Origin: Aquarana catesbeiana
Taxonomy: Eukaryota > Chordata > Amphibia > Anura > Ranidae
Direction: 5' to 3'
Assembly: GCF_042186555.1 (NCBI RefSeq)
Contig: NC_133324.1
Location: forward strand, 66,502,703 to 66,566,702
DNA: 64,000 nt
A program made the position numbers and the translations under genes. The notes beneath the pieces are model-generated. The model did not search any database and was not told the DNA's origin. It saw nothing but the letters and a program-made list of their open reading frames with translations. Below are positions 52,093 to 63,749 of this stretch, piece by piece (the first letter of the stretch is position 1; every line of letters starts with the position of its first letter).

Positions 52093-54120
52093 ATAAAGTT
52101 GCAGTTTCATTTTTGAACCACAGTACCACCTTCTGGTTGGTGCAATTTATAAATAATGTCTCTATGGAAATCATTGCTATGGCCAGGCTATAGCCTTTAG
52201 TCTACTTTCAACTAACAATTGGATAACGGTCTTGCTTTTATTAGTAGCAAGCAATGAGGTTGATTCACTTAGCAAGGTGAGGCACAGGAAAATATGCAAT
52301 GGTTAGAAATTACATTCCTAATTAGAGGTTGGACTTTTTACGTTATTATAAGAAGGGGGCCTAATTAAGTAAGGCGCTTTTAAAAAACTTAAACATTTCT
52401 GTTTTTTCTTTTCTTTTCTTTTTAGAATTGCAGTACTAGGGTATTGTACCATGTTAGTCATTGATTAATGCAGAAAATTTGGAGTTTAATGGATACCTTT
52501 TATTGGTTAAATTATTACAGATGCAATCTCTCAGAATGACTTAAGTCCCCAGATATTTTCTTCAGGCTTTATAATGAATTATATAAGGTCTGAAAAAGGT
52601 ATTTTCACCCGGAAATTTGGCATCTTTAATAACCTAAGTTAGTCAATAAAAGGTATCACTTATACTCCAAACTTTCTTTATAAGAATCAGATGTTATTTT
52701 TCTTAAGTACATTGTGTTATATCACAATTATTTCCTTGGATCCCCTATCGAAATGGGTCTTTGTTTCATACTTCTGTGTTCATACCTCTAATATTTAGTT
52801 TTATTATTTTATTTCCAAAATTGATTATTATCAAAAGTCTAAAATCATGAGAATTTAATAGGCAGTTAACAATCATCTTTTGGGCTTACACGGTATTCAT
52901 GCGTATAATGCCTTTGATGACTGATACTGATGACATGGAATTTTAAGATTACCACTAAACAAAGGCGGGGGTTGCCCCCCCCCCCCCCCATAAAGCAACA
53001 GATGCCTTTTAGGTATCTGCTATTATCCCTGCTATCCATTCATATAAATACAAATGAACAGTGGGCATTCTGCAAATGTAGTCTCTCATCAATTGATATA
53101 TTTACGCGGGAAGGTCCTAAAGAGGACCTGCCTCTCCAGGGGGCCATGCAGTTAACAAAAAGGGGGTTGAACAACAATGCTTGAGGCAACAGATGGAGGT
53201 TGCAGGGGGGTCAAACAGCCTTCACTGCCCAGCTAAAGCCATTGACTCTGGGATTAGGGTTGGTTCACTGATGATGTTGTGTGGAGGAGACAAGGAAAAT
53301 GGCCTTCAAACAAAATTACAATTGCATAGTTGCAAACTATCTCAGAAAAGTCAATTCTTTAGCCGAATGTGCAGCTGAATCTCTTTTTTACTGGTCCATA
53401 CTTCCTGATAAGGCATATCCTTCAGCTTTTTCTTATAGACATATACAGAGAACCAGTGTTTTAAAGGGATCCTTTCATCACAAAGGCAACACAAACAAAA
53501 GACAACTGTTGGCAAAAGAGGATTGTATCAGACCTAATTTGCTGATAATTGGGGTGCACATGGATTTTACAAGCGTTGCCAGTCAGTTGTTACTGCCTCA
53601 AATATCATTTAGATTAGATAAAACATTTTTTTTTCATGCTTGGTCTCTTTTCTCCCCTAAAGATCTTGAGGTCCTTCAAGGGTGATAGAATGGATTAGGC
53701 AAAAAAAAAGTTTATGACCTGTTAAAGTGTATGTACATAGATTTTAAAAAGTCAGTGTAGCGCAGACAGAATTTACGTATTTACTGTGAATTGCAATGTT
53801 AAAAAAAATAAAGTATTTAGTGGTCAAGTAACATTTATAGGAGTTTCGTCTGTTTGCAGAGCCAGGGGGTTGGGCAGCCCTATGTAGTCAGGTCACTATC
53901 AGGCTGCTGTTGGAGTTGGCACCCTTTGTCCCAATCCTGATGTCAGGGGCTGAATACAGGAACTGCAGACATGCTGTAGTTCCCAAACAGGGGCACAGGG
54001 CACACAGGTGCACACAGGGGCACACAGGGGCACACAGGGGTGGGGTAACAATGCTACTACAGCATTGGTAGCTTGTGGTTAGAGTTGAAGGTGCACAAGG
54101 ACAACCAAAACTGGCAATTG
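52093..54120. other. Unassigned, with a SINE-like fragment
   Basis: 52435-52680 contains TAATGGATACCTTTTATTGG and GTCAATAAAAGGTATCACTT, typical of a short retroelement tail, in both orientations. A C tract lies at 52975-52989, and a GGGCACACAG array at 53992-54040. The frame 53281-53685 (134 residues) shows no domain I recognise and no splice context; I do not call it a gene. Confidence 0.45.
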
Positions 54121-54125
54121 GCATA

Positions 54126-54127
<2 letters not shown>

Positions 54128-54180
<53 letters not shown>
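54128..54180. repeat. (AT)n microsatellite
   Basis: Uninterrupted AT dinucleotide run that abuts the Tc1 fragment, consistent with a TA target. Confidence 0.9.
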
Positions 54181-54184
<4 letters not shown>

Positions 54185-54650
54185 AAAAGTATTGGGACAC
54201 CTGCCTTTACATGCACATGAACTTTAATGGCATCCCAGTCTTAGCCCGTAGGGTTCAATATTGAGTTGGCCCACCCTTTGCAGCTATAACAGCTTCAACT
54301 CTTCTGGGAAGGCTCCACAAGGTTTAGGAGAGTGTCTATGGGAATGTTCAACTGTTCTTCCAGCAGCGCATTTGTGAGGTCAGGCACTGATGTTGGACAA
54401 GAAGGCCTGGCTTGCACTGGTGCGCAGTCATGATGGAGCAGGAAGGAGCCATCCCCAAACCGCTGACGCCTTAAGAGTTCCCTTCACTGTAGTTCGCTAT
54501 ATTGTGAGGTCAGGCACTGATTTTGGGAGAGAAGGCCTGGCTCGCAGTCTCCGCTCTAATGCATACCAAAGGTGTTTTGTCGGGTTGAGATCAGGACTCT
54601 GTGCAGGCCAGTCAAGTTCCTTGAGTGCCTGACTCATTGAAATGGTATAT
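54180..54650 (-). mobile_element. Tc1-like element, rearranged fragment
   Basis: Starts AGTCAAAAGTATTGGGACAC and runs like the copy at 8028. Around 54410-54540 a central transposase piece is inserted and the segment GTGAGGTCAGGCACTGAT occurs twice (54371 and 54504), which indicates an internal duplication/deletion. No usable transposase frame remains. Confidence 0.85.
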
Positions 54651-55680
54651 ATAGTATATATACACACATCACGCCCCTAGCGAGCTGTTTAGAGAAATTT
54701 TACTTTTTGAATTTACATACACATTAAAAGTGTTTTTTGCCTGTTCAAATAGCCGGATCTGCACATGAATGGCCAGGTATACCCCAACGAAAAAAGAATA
54801 CAATGGCGATGCTATGTTTTGACCAATAGCTACATTCTAGTTCCATCGACTAGCATATATATTTTTTGTTAGAATTGATTGCCCTGTGTCTATACATCTT
54901 TTTCACACATGATCAGTCTTTATTCAGATAACATATATATCATTGCTCATTTGTCACTACGCACATTCACATTTTGAAAAAAAAATTTTGACCCTGGATA
55001 AAAGGGGTTATAAATTGTTTTATTTGTTCATATTATAACACATATCACCACACACATTTTTTCCCATGTGCTCATTCATTATATGTATATTTTATACATT
55101 TATGGATATCACATTATTTTAACACTTATTCTTATTTTATTTTTTTTATCTCATTCATTTTTTCACTTTATTTTATTTTATTACATCTCCAAATTGTTGT
55201 TTCTATGCCTACTTGCTATGGGGATTTCCATTTTAGATTTACTAACCAGCAGCAGGTGCGGAGATCTCATACTGCTGCTTTTCAGCTGTTCTGCATTTTC
55301 TCACAATTGCATGGTCACACGTTCTAATATTTTTAGTATATATATGGCTTTTCTTTAACATTTTAGCCAGCTATGAGTAAGCACTTGGTGTAAGTGCGAA
55401 ACGCGTCAGTAATTTTTGTACCACCCCACAGTCATGTTTTGTGTACCCCATGATCCTGTATTTTGAATAAAAAGACGCATTTATCCATTCCGATGTGCGG
55501 CTGTCCAGGTCTTCTTGTTCTCTGCTACCTGCATCAGCATTTAGCCAGAACCTGGGGTTCTTCTCTTCCTGGAGGTAATGAGACACAAGCACTCTGGTTT
55601 AAGCCCCTCTTTGAGCGGAGGATCCCACATCATCCATCGACTAGCAGATGTAATCAAAAGCCAATTTCCACAGCATTGTA
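54651..55680 (+). mobile_element. Penelope-like tail, probable
   Basis: T-rich, AT-rich region (54680-55370) leading to a hammerhead-like block at 55371-55407 and then a GAATAAAAAGACGCATTT segment (55461) and a TCTTCTTGTTCTCTGCTACC segment. This order is typical of frog Penelope-like 3' ends. The left boundary is not defined. Confidence 0.5.
55371..55407 (+). ncRNA. Hammerhead-like motif with intact helix II
   Basis: CTATGAG (CTGATGAG minus one base), a perfect GCACTT/AAGTGC stem with a 5-nt loop, and intact GAAACGCGTC at 55398-55407. The 5' core lacks one base and three extra bases precede the stem, so activity is doubtful. Confidence 0.6.
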
Positions 55681-56103
55681 GGAAAATTGGCACTGGAAGC
55701 TGGGGGTTGTCATATTGGTTGAGGTATTTATAATGGTATTTGGATCAGGTGTCTGGATTCTGGGTTGGCAAACTTTGGCAAACTTTCCACACCAGAGGAT
55801 TTCCACAGTTTGCTTGGCTTGTAAATGAATGGATCTGAGATGAAATTCCCATACCAAGAATTGATTGTCCGGGTATAAACTTCAACCCCAACCAACTGCT
55901 GATGGACTCTACCTTCCTACAGTCTAAATACTTTGTGTCATTTCACATTCTCCATTCTATCCAGTTTATATCATTTTTTTAACCCTGATGAAGGGGTTGA
56001 TCTCAACCCTGAAGGCCTTCTCTAACACGTTGGCTCACTCATTTATCCTAATTGACGTTGGAAAAAATGTATACCTGGACAATTATGTCCTGGGGTGCTG
56101 CTT
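55681..56103. other. Unassigned stretch
   Basis: No gene recognised. A piece reading AACCCTGATGAAGGGGTTGA (55981) is a short hairpin (AACCC/GGGTT) and could be another Penelope-like scrap. Confidence 0.4.
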
Positions 56104-56105
56104 TA

Positions 56106-56340
56106 AGGTCAGGTTCACACTAATATGGCTGCGGCTCCCAGCAGGGGGTCCAATGTGTCCCTGTACACCGATTCAGGTACGAATCAGGACCGAATATTTG
56201 CCTGAATTCGCACCTGAAACGGAGACAAAGATGCACAGGACCCATCTGCAATACGTGTGAACCGGCTCCATTGAGAGCCGGTCACAGTCTCCTGTCATGT
56301 GAAACCCACATCCAATTCGCATCCGTGTAAACCCAGCCTG
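56106..56340. mobile_element. Harbinger-like MITE (GGTTCACAC family)
   Basis: GGTCAGGTTCACACTAAT at the left, GTGTAAACCCAGCCTGA at the right; inner motifs GAATCAGG, GAATTCGCACCTGAA. TAA precedes it and TGA follows, a possible TWA duplication with one change. The interior is partly palindromic. Confidence 0.55.
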
Positions 56341-56484
56341 AGCTTTGGCCTTGTCTTCTGATGCTGCATCTTCTCTCATGTAATGGCGTATGTGCACTCT
56401 TTCCTTTGCACATACGCTACTGCTATAGGCTTAGTTCAGTCAATTTCCAGTTGTACAGGGCATGATACTTGATATGATTATTGG

Positions 56485-56717
56485 CAGGGTTGCCAACCAT
56501 CAGTAAATTTACTGACACATTTTCCATGTTTTGTTTTAAATCAAATCCTTTTTATTATTTATGAAAACAACATTGACACAATACAGACAAAATCACAAAA
56601 ATAGAAATCGCACCAAACCAAACCCCCCCCCCCCCCCAAAAAAAAACCCCAGACCACCCCCCTTCAACAAACCCATGTTTTGTTAGTTAAAAATGCTGTG
56701 GGAGGTTGGCAACACTG
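56485..56717. mobile_element. hAT MITE with nested L1 tail
   Basis: Ends CAGGGTTGCCAACC and GGTTGGCAACACTG, flanked by a perfect 8-bp ATTATTGG (56477-56484 and 56718-56725). A 138-bp L1-like tail is inserted at 56536-56673. Confidence 0.88.
56536..56673 (-). mobile_element. Very short 5'-truncated L1 tail with 11-bp TSD
   Basis: CATGTTTTGTT at 56525-56535 and 56674-56684 flanks it. The left edge, TTTAAATCAAATCCTTTTTA, is the minus-strand AT-rich 3' end of a frog L1-like element; the right half is a C/A-rich low-complexity run. Confidence 0.7.
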
Positions 56718-56725
56718 ATTATTGG

Positions 56726-57640
56726 TTCCGGGTGCACATTTGTTTTCAGAATGTGCCAAAAAGTTACTTATTTTTTAAGTTTATTACTATAGTACTCTCC
56801 ATATAAAAAAGACAAAGGAGACCTCATACAGGGGACATTAATTCATCAGCTTCTGATCTATAGACGTCCCCCTCGCCCACAATGAGGAAAAACGGATAGG
56901 GAAATGATCAGCCTGTGAATGGTTAATAGTATATATGTGAAGCAATGCTATGAATAACCAAGCATATGATAGTCTGTTTTCTACCTCCTTATCATCTGGA
57001 CTGTTGCCAGCCTGGAATATGGCTCTTGTTGTTGCATGAAACACACAACACACTCAGATTAATTGCACTAGTCATTTGTTGTGCTGTGGACCCCTGATAA
57101 GGAAGGAGGTGGGCATGCTAGCCTACATATAATAGAACCATCTGGCGCATCTCACATATGTTTGCTATACATGGCTTCAAAATCCCTTCATTGTGCTTAT
57201 TTAATCATCAATTCATTTCATGTTTAGATATCAATTAGGGTAAAATGTAGCGCATTTAATCCAGGTGGTGAAAATGGAATTATGTGCGATAAATATCGCT
57301 GATATCGTCTTTTGTGGTTTGAGGGTTGGCGCCGTGCAAATAGCTAAGTAAATAGTAGACATGCATTTTTCGGGGGCTGTTTTACCTTCCAAAGGGTTTT
57401 GTAAGTTTGCCCAGCCGGTCCTACGATTTATACGGTTCCCCTACACAGCACAGTAAGGTTGCAGACCTCACTGTTTAATATTGCAGTTAGACAACACAGC
57501 TTGGTCACTGCCTAAACCCCCATCTGTGATTGGGTAATGAGAAAGTGGTGGACTGATCACATCAGATCTCTTCTTTCTTTCATGTCGACACGTGTATGCA
57601 GTATACTGTTGGACAGTATAAACAGTATAAAATATATATA
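56726..57640. other. Unassigned stretch
   Basis: No gene or named repeat. Short frames only. Confidence 0.5.
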
Positions 57641-58100
<460 letters not shown>

Positions 58101-58336
58101 TAAATCGGGCCTCAACAGACTAATAGACTAGACTAATAGACTAATAGAATTCCGAATTCTATTGGCCAAAGATGCTTCACCCTGAAGCCTATACATTAGG
58201 GTAAACCAAGTTTTAAGTGGCCCTGTTGCCACTTGGAGAACATGACTGTACACGTACCCTGTGATTAAGAAGATTCATACTTACCTGTCCCTTGGGCGCT
58301 GAGTTAAATCTTGGCTCTTTGGCAGAGTACCGACTG

Positions 58337-59010
58337 CTGGCACTATGTGACACCTGTGAGTAATATGCTGTGGTTCCTCCTGCCAATTTGTATATCACAC
58401 CTGTATCCTGTAGGGGCCAGCATGAGGAACAACAAGGCCTGTGTGGGAAATGCTATGTGACATCTCTGAGTGATATGCTGTGGTCCCCCCCCCCCTGCCA
58501 ACTTGTATGTTACTGCTTTATCCTGTAGGGGTCAGCAGGAGGAACCACAGAGCCGGTGAGGGATGTGCTATCCAACACACATGGTAGTGTCAAATAGGAG
58601 TAGTGCCCGATGCTCCCAGCAGTGGCTGAGTCACCAAAGTGGAACCTGCTAGGGGATTGCAGGAGGAACCACAGAGCCAGGGTGGGACATGCTATGTGAC
58701 ATCTCTGAGTAATATGCTGTGGTTCCTCCTTCCAAATTGTATGTCACCACTGTATCCTGTAAGGGTCGGCACGAGGAAAAACAGACCCTGCGTGGGGTAA
58801 TCCTCTGTGACATCTCTGAGTGATATGCTGTGGTTCGCCCCCCCCCCCCCCCACTAACTTGTATGTTACTGCTTTATCCTGTAGGGGTCAGTAGGAAGAA
58901 CCACTGAGCTGGTGAGAGACGTGCTATCCAACACACACATAGTAATGTCAAATAGGAGCAGTTCCTGATGCTCCCAGCAGGCTCAGTCACCAAAGTTGAA
59001 CTTGCTTATA
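58337..59010. repeat. Tandem duplication, ~354-bp period
   Basis: Unit 1 about 58337-58690, unit 2 about 58691-59010 (shorter at its end). Each contains TATGCTGTGGTTCCTCCT, TATCCTGTAGGGG and a CCAACACACA...TGTCAAATAGGAG section. Within each unit a ~112-bp segment is itself repeated, so the structure is hierarchical. C tracts differ between copies. No coding potential seen. Confidence 0.8.
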
Positions 59011-59382
59011 TTTTACCTTCCCTGGTTCCTCTTTTCCCCCCTTAATCAGCATGCTAATGAAAATGTTAAATAGAACTTTTTCGTTTTAACTGCATACCTT
59101 ATTTTAGACCCAGTGACATCATCACCGAGTCGCTGTGCTTCTCTATTCAATTCAGGCAGATCGTGGCTGGTGGGAGGGGCCGACAGAGTGCTGTACAAAG
59201 CTTCCTCGAAACATCTCAGCACCACGCTTCAGTACTCCGCTTAAGAACCTTCTATTCTGATGCAAGCAGTAGACTGTCTCTTGGGAGAAGTAATGCAAAT
59301 ATTAAAATGCCTTGATGAGTGGATGTCAGGGTGAAGGATTTGGAGTTCTTAGGCAGGCTGCATTTGCATGCTAGATGGAATG
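59011..59382. other. Unassigned stretch
   Basis: No gene recognised. Confidence 0.5.
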
Positions 59383-59387
59383 CTGAG

Positions 59388-59858
59388 TGTCAGGAATCAG
59401 CAGCAGAGATGGCCAAATCTGCGTGACTGCACTCAGGAAACTGAGACCAGACCACACACACACACATATATCTATCTATCATACCTCCCAACTTTTTGAG
59501 ATGGGAATGAGGGACACCTATCGGCAAAAGCATGCAGGCATAGGACACACCCCCTGTCACACCCCCTTAAAGGAGAATTGTACAAAAAAACAAGGTGGCA
59601 GGGTTCAGAGTACAGGTACAAGGCAAACAAGCATGATTGAGAGCAGGAACAGATGACCAACTAGCAGTATCTGGCAGCAAGCTAAACACTGGAGCGAGGG
59701 GGAAATGTAGAGCAGGGACTAAATACCCTCTCAGCAGCCAGCATCAGGTGGAACTGATTACTGGGATCTGTTTGGAGACACCCACTGGTAGACAGTGGAA
59801 CTACAACCTTTCACTCTGGGAAGAACAGTGCCACTAGCAGGTGATCCAGTTCCTGACA
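59388..59858. mobile_element. Solo LTR, 471 bp
   Basis: Starts TGTCAGGAATC and ends GTTCCTGACA, a TG...CA pair with inverted ends, flanked by a perfect 5-bp CTGAG (59383-59387 and 59859-59863). TGTCAGGAA-type ends and a 5-bp duplication are usual for Ty3/gypsy LTRs. A CACACA/TATCTATC microsatellite and a hAT fragment (59478-59596) are inserted in it. Orientation not determined. Confidence 0.8.
59478..59596. mobile_element. hAT-like fragment (CATACCTCC family)
   Basis: CATACCTCCCAACTTTTTGA to GGAGAATTGTACAAAAAAAC, matching the left half of the element at 39548-39892. No right end. Confidence 0.7.
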
Positions 59859-59863
59859 CTGAG

Positions 59864-60804
59864 CCTACATGACTCAGTGGTACAATGAACAGGAATGCTG
59901 TAGAAGAGCTAGACGAGGATGAATATACTCTAACCAGGAAATGAGGTAGTCCTGCTTCTTCTAATGCACACTGTGAGAATCTCACAGTGTTCATTGAAAT
60001 CCGAGTAAGCAATATCAGTACAGGAGAGGAGCCTGTGCAACTGTGCAAGACTGAAGGTTAGGATGGAGTTCAGGTTTAAGCATTCCAGTGCCATTATGGC
60101 AGCACAAAAGATCATAGATAATAGTAAGACCCAATACCCATCAGAGATTAGAACATACAAATGTACACTTTTTATTAATGCTGAAACTTTGTCCTCCCAA
60201 ACTTTTTGCACCAAATCTCCCACGCTCCAAACCCATCACAGCAAGTTTAAGATGCTGAAAGCCAATGATCCGTCCCCACACTTTAGAATGATACGTTCTC
60301 TTCTCTCTTGCTCTCCTCCATGCCTTCAGCGATGTTCTTATATCATCAGATTTAGTGGTTTGCTTTTGTTGCTTTTGGAATTGACACCGCTGCTGTGTTC
60401 ACTGTGGTGGATATAATGGATGGCATCCAGAAAACTAATTTGTGTTATATCAAAGGGCAATGTAGGCGAAAATAATGTTCCAGGGAAATGTTTATAAGAA
60501 ACTCATCAAAGGCCATAGGCATGCCAATGAGATAACGTTCTTTGAAGGCATTGATGCTCATTTAAAGGTTTAGTGCATGTTTGCGAAGAAAAAAAAATAG
60601 AAATGAAATGTCATTTTCGTCTTCTTTATTCAGCTGAGTTGATTCACTATAGGAAGGGATACTGTTCACCTAGGAAAGAGAATGCTCACTTTGCCTAGTG
60701 AATGAAAAGCTGTGTTTATTTAAATCATCCAATCACGTGCAAGAAAAACTTCAACTGTTTTTTAAATTTCCATTGCCTGTGATTTTGTATTCAGTATATA
60801 TACA
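59864..60804. other. Unassigned, possibly conserved noncoding
   Basis: No gene or repeat family recognised. 60420-60570 is complex, AT-moderate sequence free of repeat signatures, unusual for this window. Frames (60063-60416 and others) show no domain. Confidence 0.4.
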
Positions 60805-60812
60805 GTATAAAC

Positions 60813-62698
60813 CAGTGGAGGCTGGGGCTCAAAATTTTTTTGGGGGGGCGCAAACAAACTGAAAAAAAAAACATCAATTGCCGCCACTGTTCCATCAAAC
60901 GCAGCCATTGTGCCCATCAAACGCAGCCACTGTGCCATCAAACGCAGCCACTGTGCCATCAAATACAGCCACTGTGCCATCAAATGCAGCCACTGTGCCA
61001 TCAAACACAGCCACTGTGCCATCAAATGCAGCCACTGTGCCATCAAACGCAGCCACTGTGCCATCAAACGCAGCCACTGTGCCCATTAAACGCAGCCACT
61101 GTGCCATCAAACGCAGCCACTGTGCCCATCAAACGCAGCCACTGTGCCATCAAATGCAGCACTGTGCCCATCAAACGCAGCCACTGTGCCACCAAACGCA
61201 GCCACTGTGCCATCAAACACAGCCACTGTGCCATCAAATGCAGCCACTGTGCCATCAAACGCAGCCACTGTGCCCATTAAACGCAGCCACTGTGCCATCA
61301 AACGCAGCCACTGTGCCATCAAACGCAGCCACTGTGCCATCAAACGCAGCACTGTGCCATCAAACGCAGCCACTGTGCCATCAAACGCAGCCACTGTGCC
61401 CATAAAACACAGCCACTGTGCCATCAAACGCAGCCACTGTGCCCATCAAATGCAGCCACTGTGCCATCAAACGCAGCCACTGTGCCCATCAAACGCAGCC
61501 ACTGTGCCATCAAACGCAGCACTGTGCCCATCAAACGCAGCCACTGTGCCATCAAACACAGCCACTGTGCCATCAAACGCAGCCACTGTGCCCATCAAAC
61601 GCAGCCACTGTGCCCACCAAACGCAGCCACTGTGCCATCAAACACAGCCACTGTGCCCATCAAACGCAGCCACTGTGCCATCAAACACAGCACTGTGCCC
61701 ATCAATCGCAGCCATTGTGCCATCAAACGCAGCCACTGTGCCATCAAACGCAGCCACTGTGCCCACTAAACGCAGCCACTGTGCCCATCAAATGCAGCCA
61801 CTGTGCCATCAAACGCAGCCACTGTGCCATCAAACACAGCCACTGCGCCCATCAAACGCAGCCACTGTGCCATCAAACGCAGCCACTGTGCCCTCAAACG
61901 CAGCCACTGTGCCCATCAAACGCAACCACTGAGCCCATCAAATGCTGCCACTGTGCCCATCAAAGCTGCCACTGTGCCCATCAAACGCAGCCACTGTGCC
62001 ATCAAACACAGCACTGTGCCCATCAACGCAGCCACTGTGCCCATCAAACGCAGCCACTGTGCCCTCAAACGCAGCCACTGTGCCCATCAAACGCAGCCAC
62101 TGAGCCCATCAAATGCTGCCACTGTGCTATCAAACGCAGCCACTGTGCCCATCAGTTGCTGCCAGTGTGCCCATCAATTGCCGCTACTGTGCCCCATCAA
62201 ATTCTGCCAGTGTGCATCGCCCGGCACTTACCTGTCTCGCAGCGGGTCAGCGGCGGTGTCCTGCACACTCCTCGATTTCTTCTTCTGTCCTCTCTATCAT
62301 GTGTCCAATCACAGCGCCTGACGTTTCAGCCAATCAGGTGACAGATAACAGACCCGAGCACCTGATTGGCTGAGAGGTGGTTCAGTGTTAGCAAAGCAAA
62401 TTTCTTTGCTTTGATAACACACAGCTGAGTGAACAGCGAACGCACAGCATTGCGCCCGCTGTTCACCTTTTTGGGCATCTATAGAAACCTATGGCTCTAA
62501 TCAGGTGCTTCCTAAAAACACCCCCGCCGCTGTAATTCAGGTGCCCGACGCCCAAAAAAGGGCCGGACACCTGAATAGGGGGTGTCAGTGGTGACCATAG
62601 ATAGGTTCATGCAATGCATGAGTCTATCTATGGTGATAGAGCGGTGCCAGGAGAGAGGGGGCGGCGCTCCTGCGCCCTTTATGGACGCACCGCCACTG
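60813..62698. mobile_element. hAT element with 21/22-bp minisatellite
   Basis: Ends CAGTGGAGGCTGG and GGACGCACCGCCACTG, flanked by perfect 8-bp GTATAAAC (60805-60812, 62699-62706). The left part (GGCTCAAAATTTTTTT) and GC-rich right part (62216-62698) enclose the array. The right part contains an inverted pair (GCACCTGATTGGCTGA / TCAGCCAATCAGGTG, 62327-62372; also 62560-62640). No transposase. Confidence 0.92.
60887..62215. repeat. 21/22-bp minisatellite
   Basis: About 60 units of CAAACGCAGCCACTGTGCCAT (21 bp) or with CCCAT (22 bp). The two lengths are mixed irregularly. The 21-bp length is a multiple of three, which creates long frames on both strands (up to 307 residues); the 22-bp units shift them. 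Confidence 0.97.
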
Positions 62699-62706
62699 GT
62701 ATAAAC

Positions 62707-63119
62707 CAAAGCATATTTAAAAAATATATAAAATATATGCAAAAATACATTTAAACTACATTTAAAATATATTTTTATACATATATAAAATATATTCAAA
62801 ATACATGTAAATCGTAATAATGAATTTCTCTTATTTGATTCCGTTGGTCTGCCAAATTGACCTCTGAAAGTATTTTTGTTATATTTGTTTGATAAGTTAA
62901 AAAAATACTTGTATAAGTTCCTGACTTCCTGTACTGAGCTGACAACCCGGTGTCTCAGCTGTACGCAGTGGATCGCATTTCAGTGGGCATTTGACGGGCG
63001 GCTGGGAGGTGATATGTCACCTCTTTTATGCCTGTTTTAAGCCTGAACCATCCACACTGCAACCACATGCATTTCATGCAATTGCAAGGTCAATACTGCA
63101 TGGCCCTATTTACTTAAAG
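62707..63119. other. Unassigned AT-rich stretch
   Basis: AT-rich ATATTTAAAATATA-type repeats to about 62815, then complex sequence. No gene. Confidence 0.5.
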
Positions 63120-63310
63120 TGATTATAAGAGTTCTTTTTTTTTTTTTAATAACAGACATATTGTGCAGCTCGTTTTGCAGAGTGGCCCCGAACCTCGTCT
63201 TCTGGGGTCCCCCGGCGGCTCTCGCGGCTCCTCCCCACATCAGATAACCCCCTGGGAGAAGCGCTTCCCCGAGGGGGGTTACCTTGCGGGCGCGCTCCCG
63301 AGTCCAGCGT
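63120..63310. mobile_element. T2-like GC-rich MITE fragment
   Basis: Starts near ACTTAAAGTGATTATAAGAG and includes GTGCAGCTCGTTTTGCAGAG, GGCTCTCGCGGCTCCTCCCC and GGTTACCTTGCGGGCGCGCT. It matches 29645-29820 within the MITE inside the L2 LINE. No right end is found. Confidence 0.75.
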
Positions 63311-63326
63311 TCGGCGCCCGTAGCCG

Positions 63327-63515
63327 CTGTGAACTTGCCCGATTAACTAATTTTCGTTGCACCATATTTTATATTCATTTCTATTTTTGTATACTTAGTA
63401 TTGATGGTATTGCAAGGATGGAAGGATTTTTTTTTCACTGTGAACTTGCTTGATTTACTAATTTTCGTTGCACCATATTTTAACAATCAATTCTCTTTTT
63501 TAGTATTGATGTTAT
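63327..63515. repeat. Tandem duplication, ~108-bp period
   Basis: CTGTGAACTTGC...CTAATTTTCGTTGCACCATA occurs at 63327 and again at 63438, each followed by a TAGTATTGATG segment. Two units, slightly diverged. Confidence 0.8.
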
Positions 63516-63662
63516 TATAATAGTTCTTTTTTTATCATTAAAAAAGGCTACTATTGCACAGCGCTGCATTCTCTTTTCTATTTTTAAGCAGTGTAATATT
63601 TAATAGTAATAATAAAAATAACAATAATAAGAAGAATAACAATAATATGTTGCAATGATCTT

Positions 63663-63749
63663 CAGCTCCATCTAGTGGCAATAATGCAGTGATTTTCCTG
63701 ATTAAACTATTTCAGGGAAATACCACATTATGACCACTAGATGGAGCTG
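63663..63749. mobile_element. Small hairpin MITE, 87 bp
   Basis: CAGCTCCATCTAGTGG (63663-63678) and its exact complement at 63734-63749; partial pairing continues inward (ATAATG / CATTAT). GATC flanks both sides within 3 bp. Superfamily unknown. Confidence 0.7.

Noticed and set aside
53281..53685. 134-residue open frame as a gene
   Set aside because: No recognisable domain, no splice sites fitting an exon, and no flanking signals. It may be chance in a region of moderate composition.
60840..62341. Open frames up to 307 residues reading NAATVPS / QTQPLCH repeats
   Set aside because: They follow the 21-bp minisatellite unit, exist in several frames and both strands, and change frame wherever a 22-bp unit occurs. 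There is no independent coding signal.
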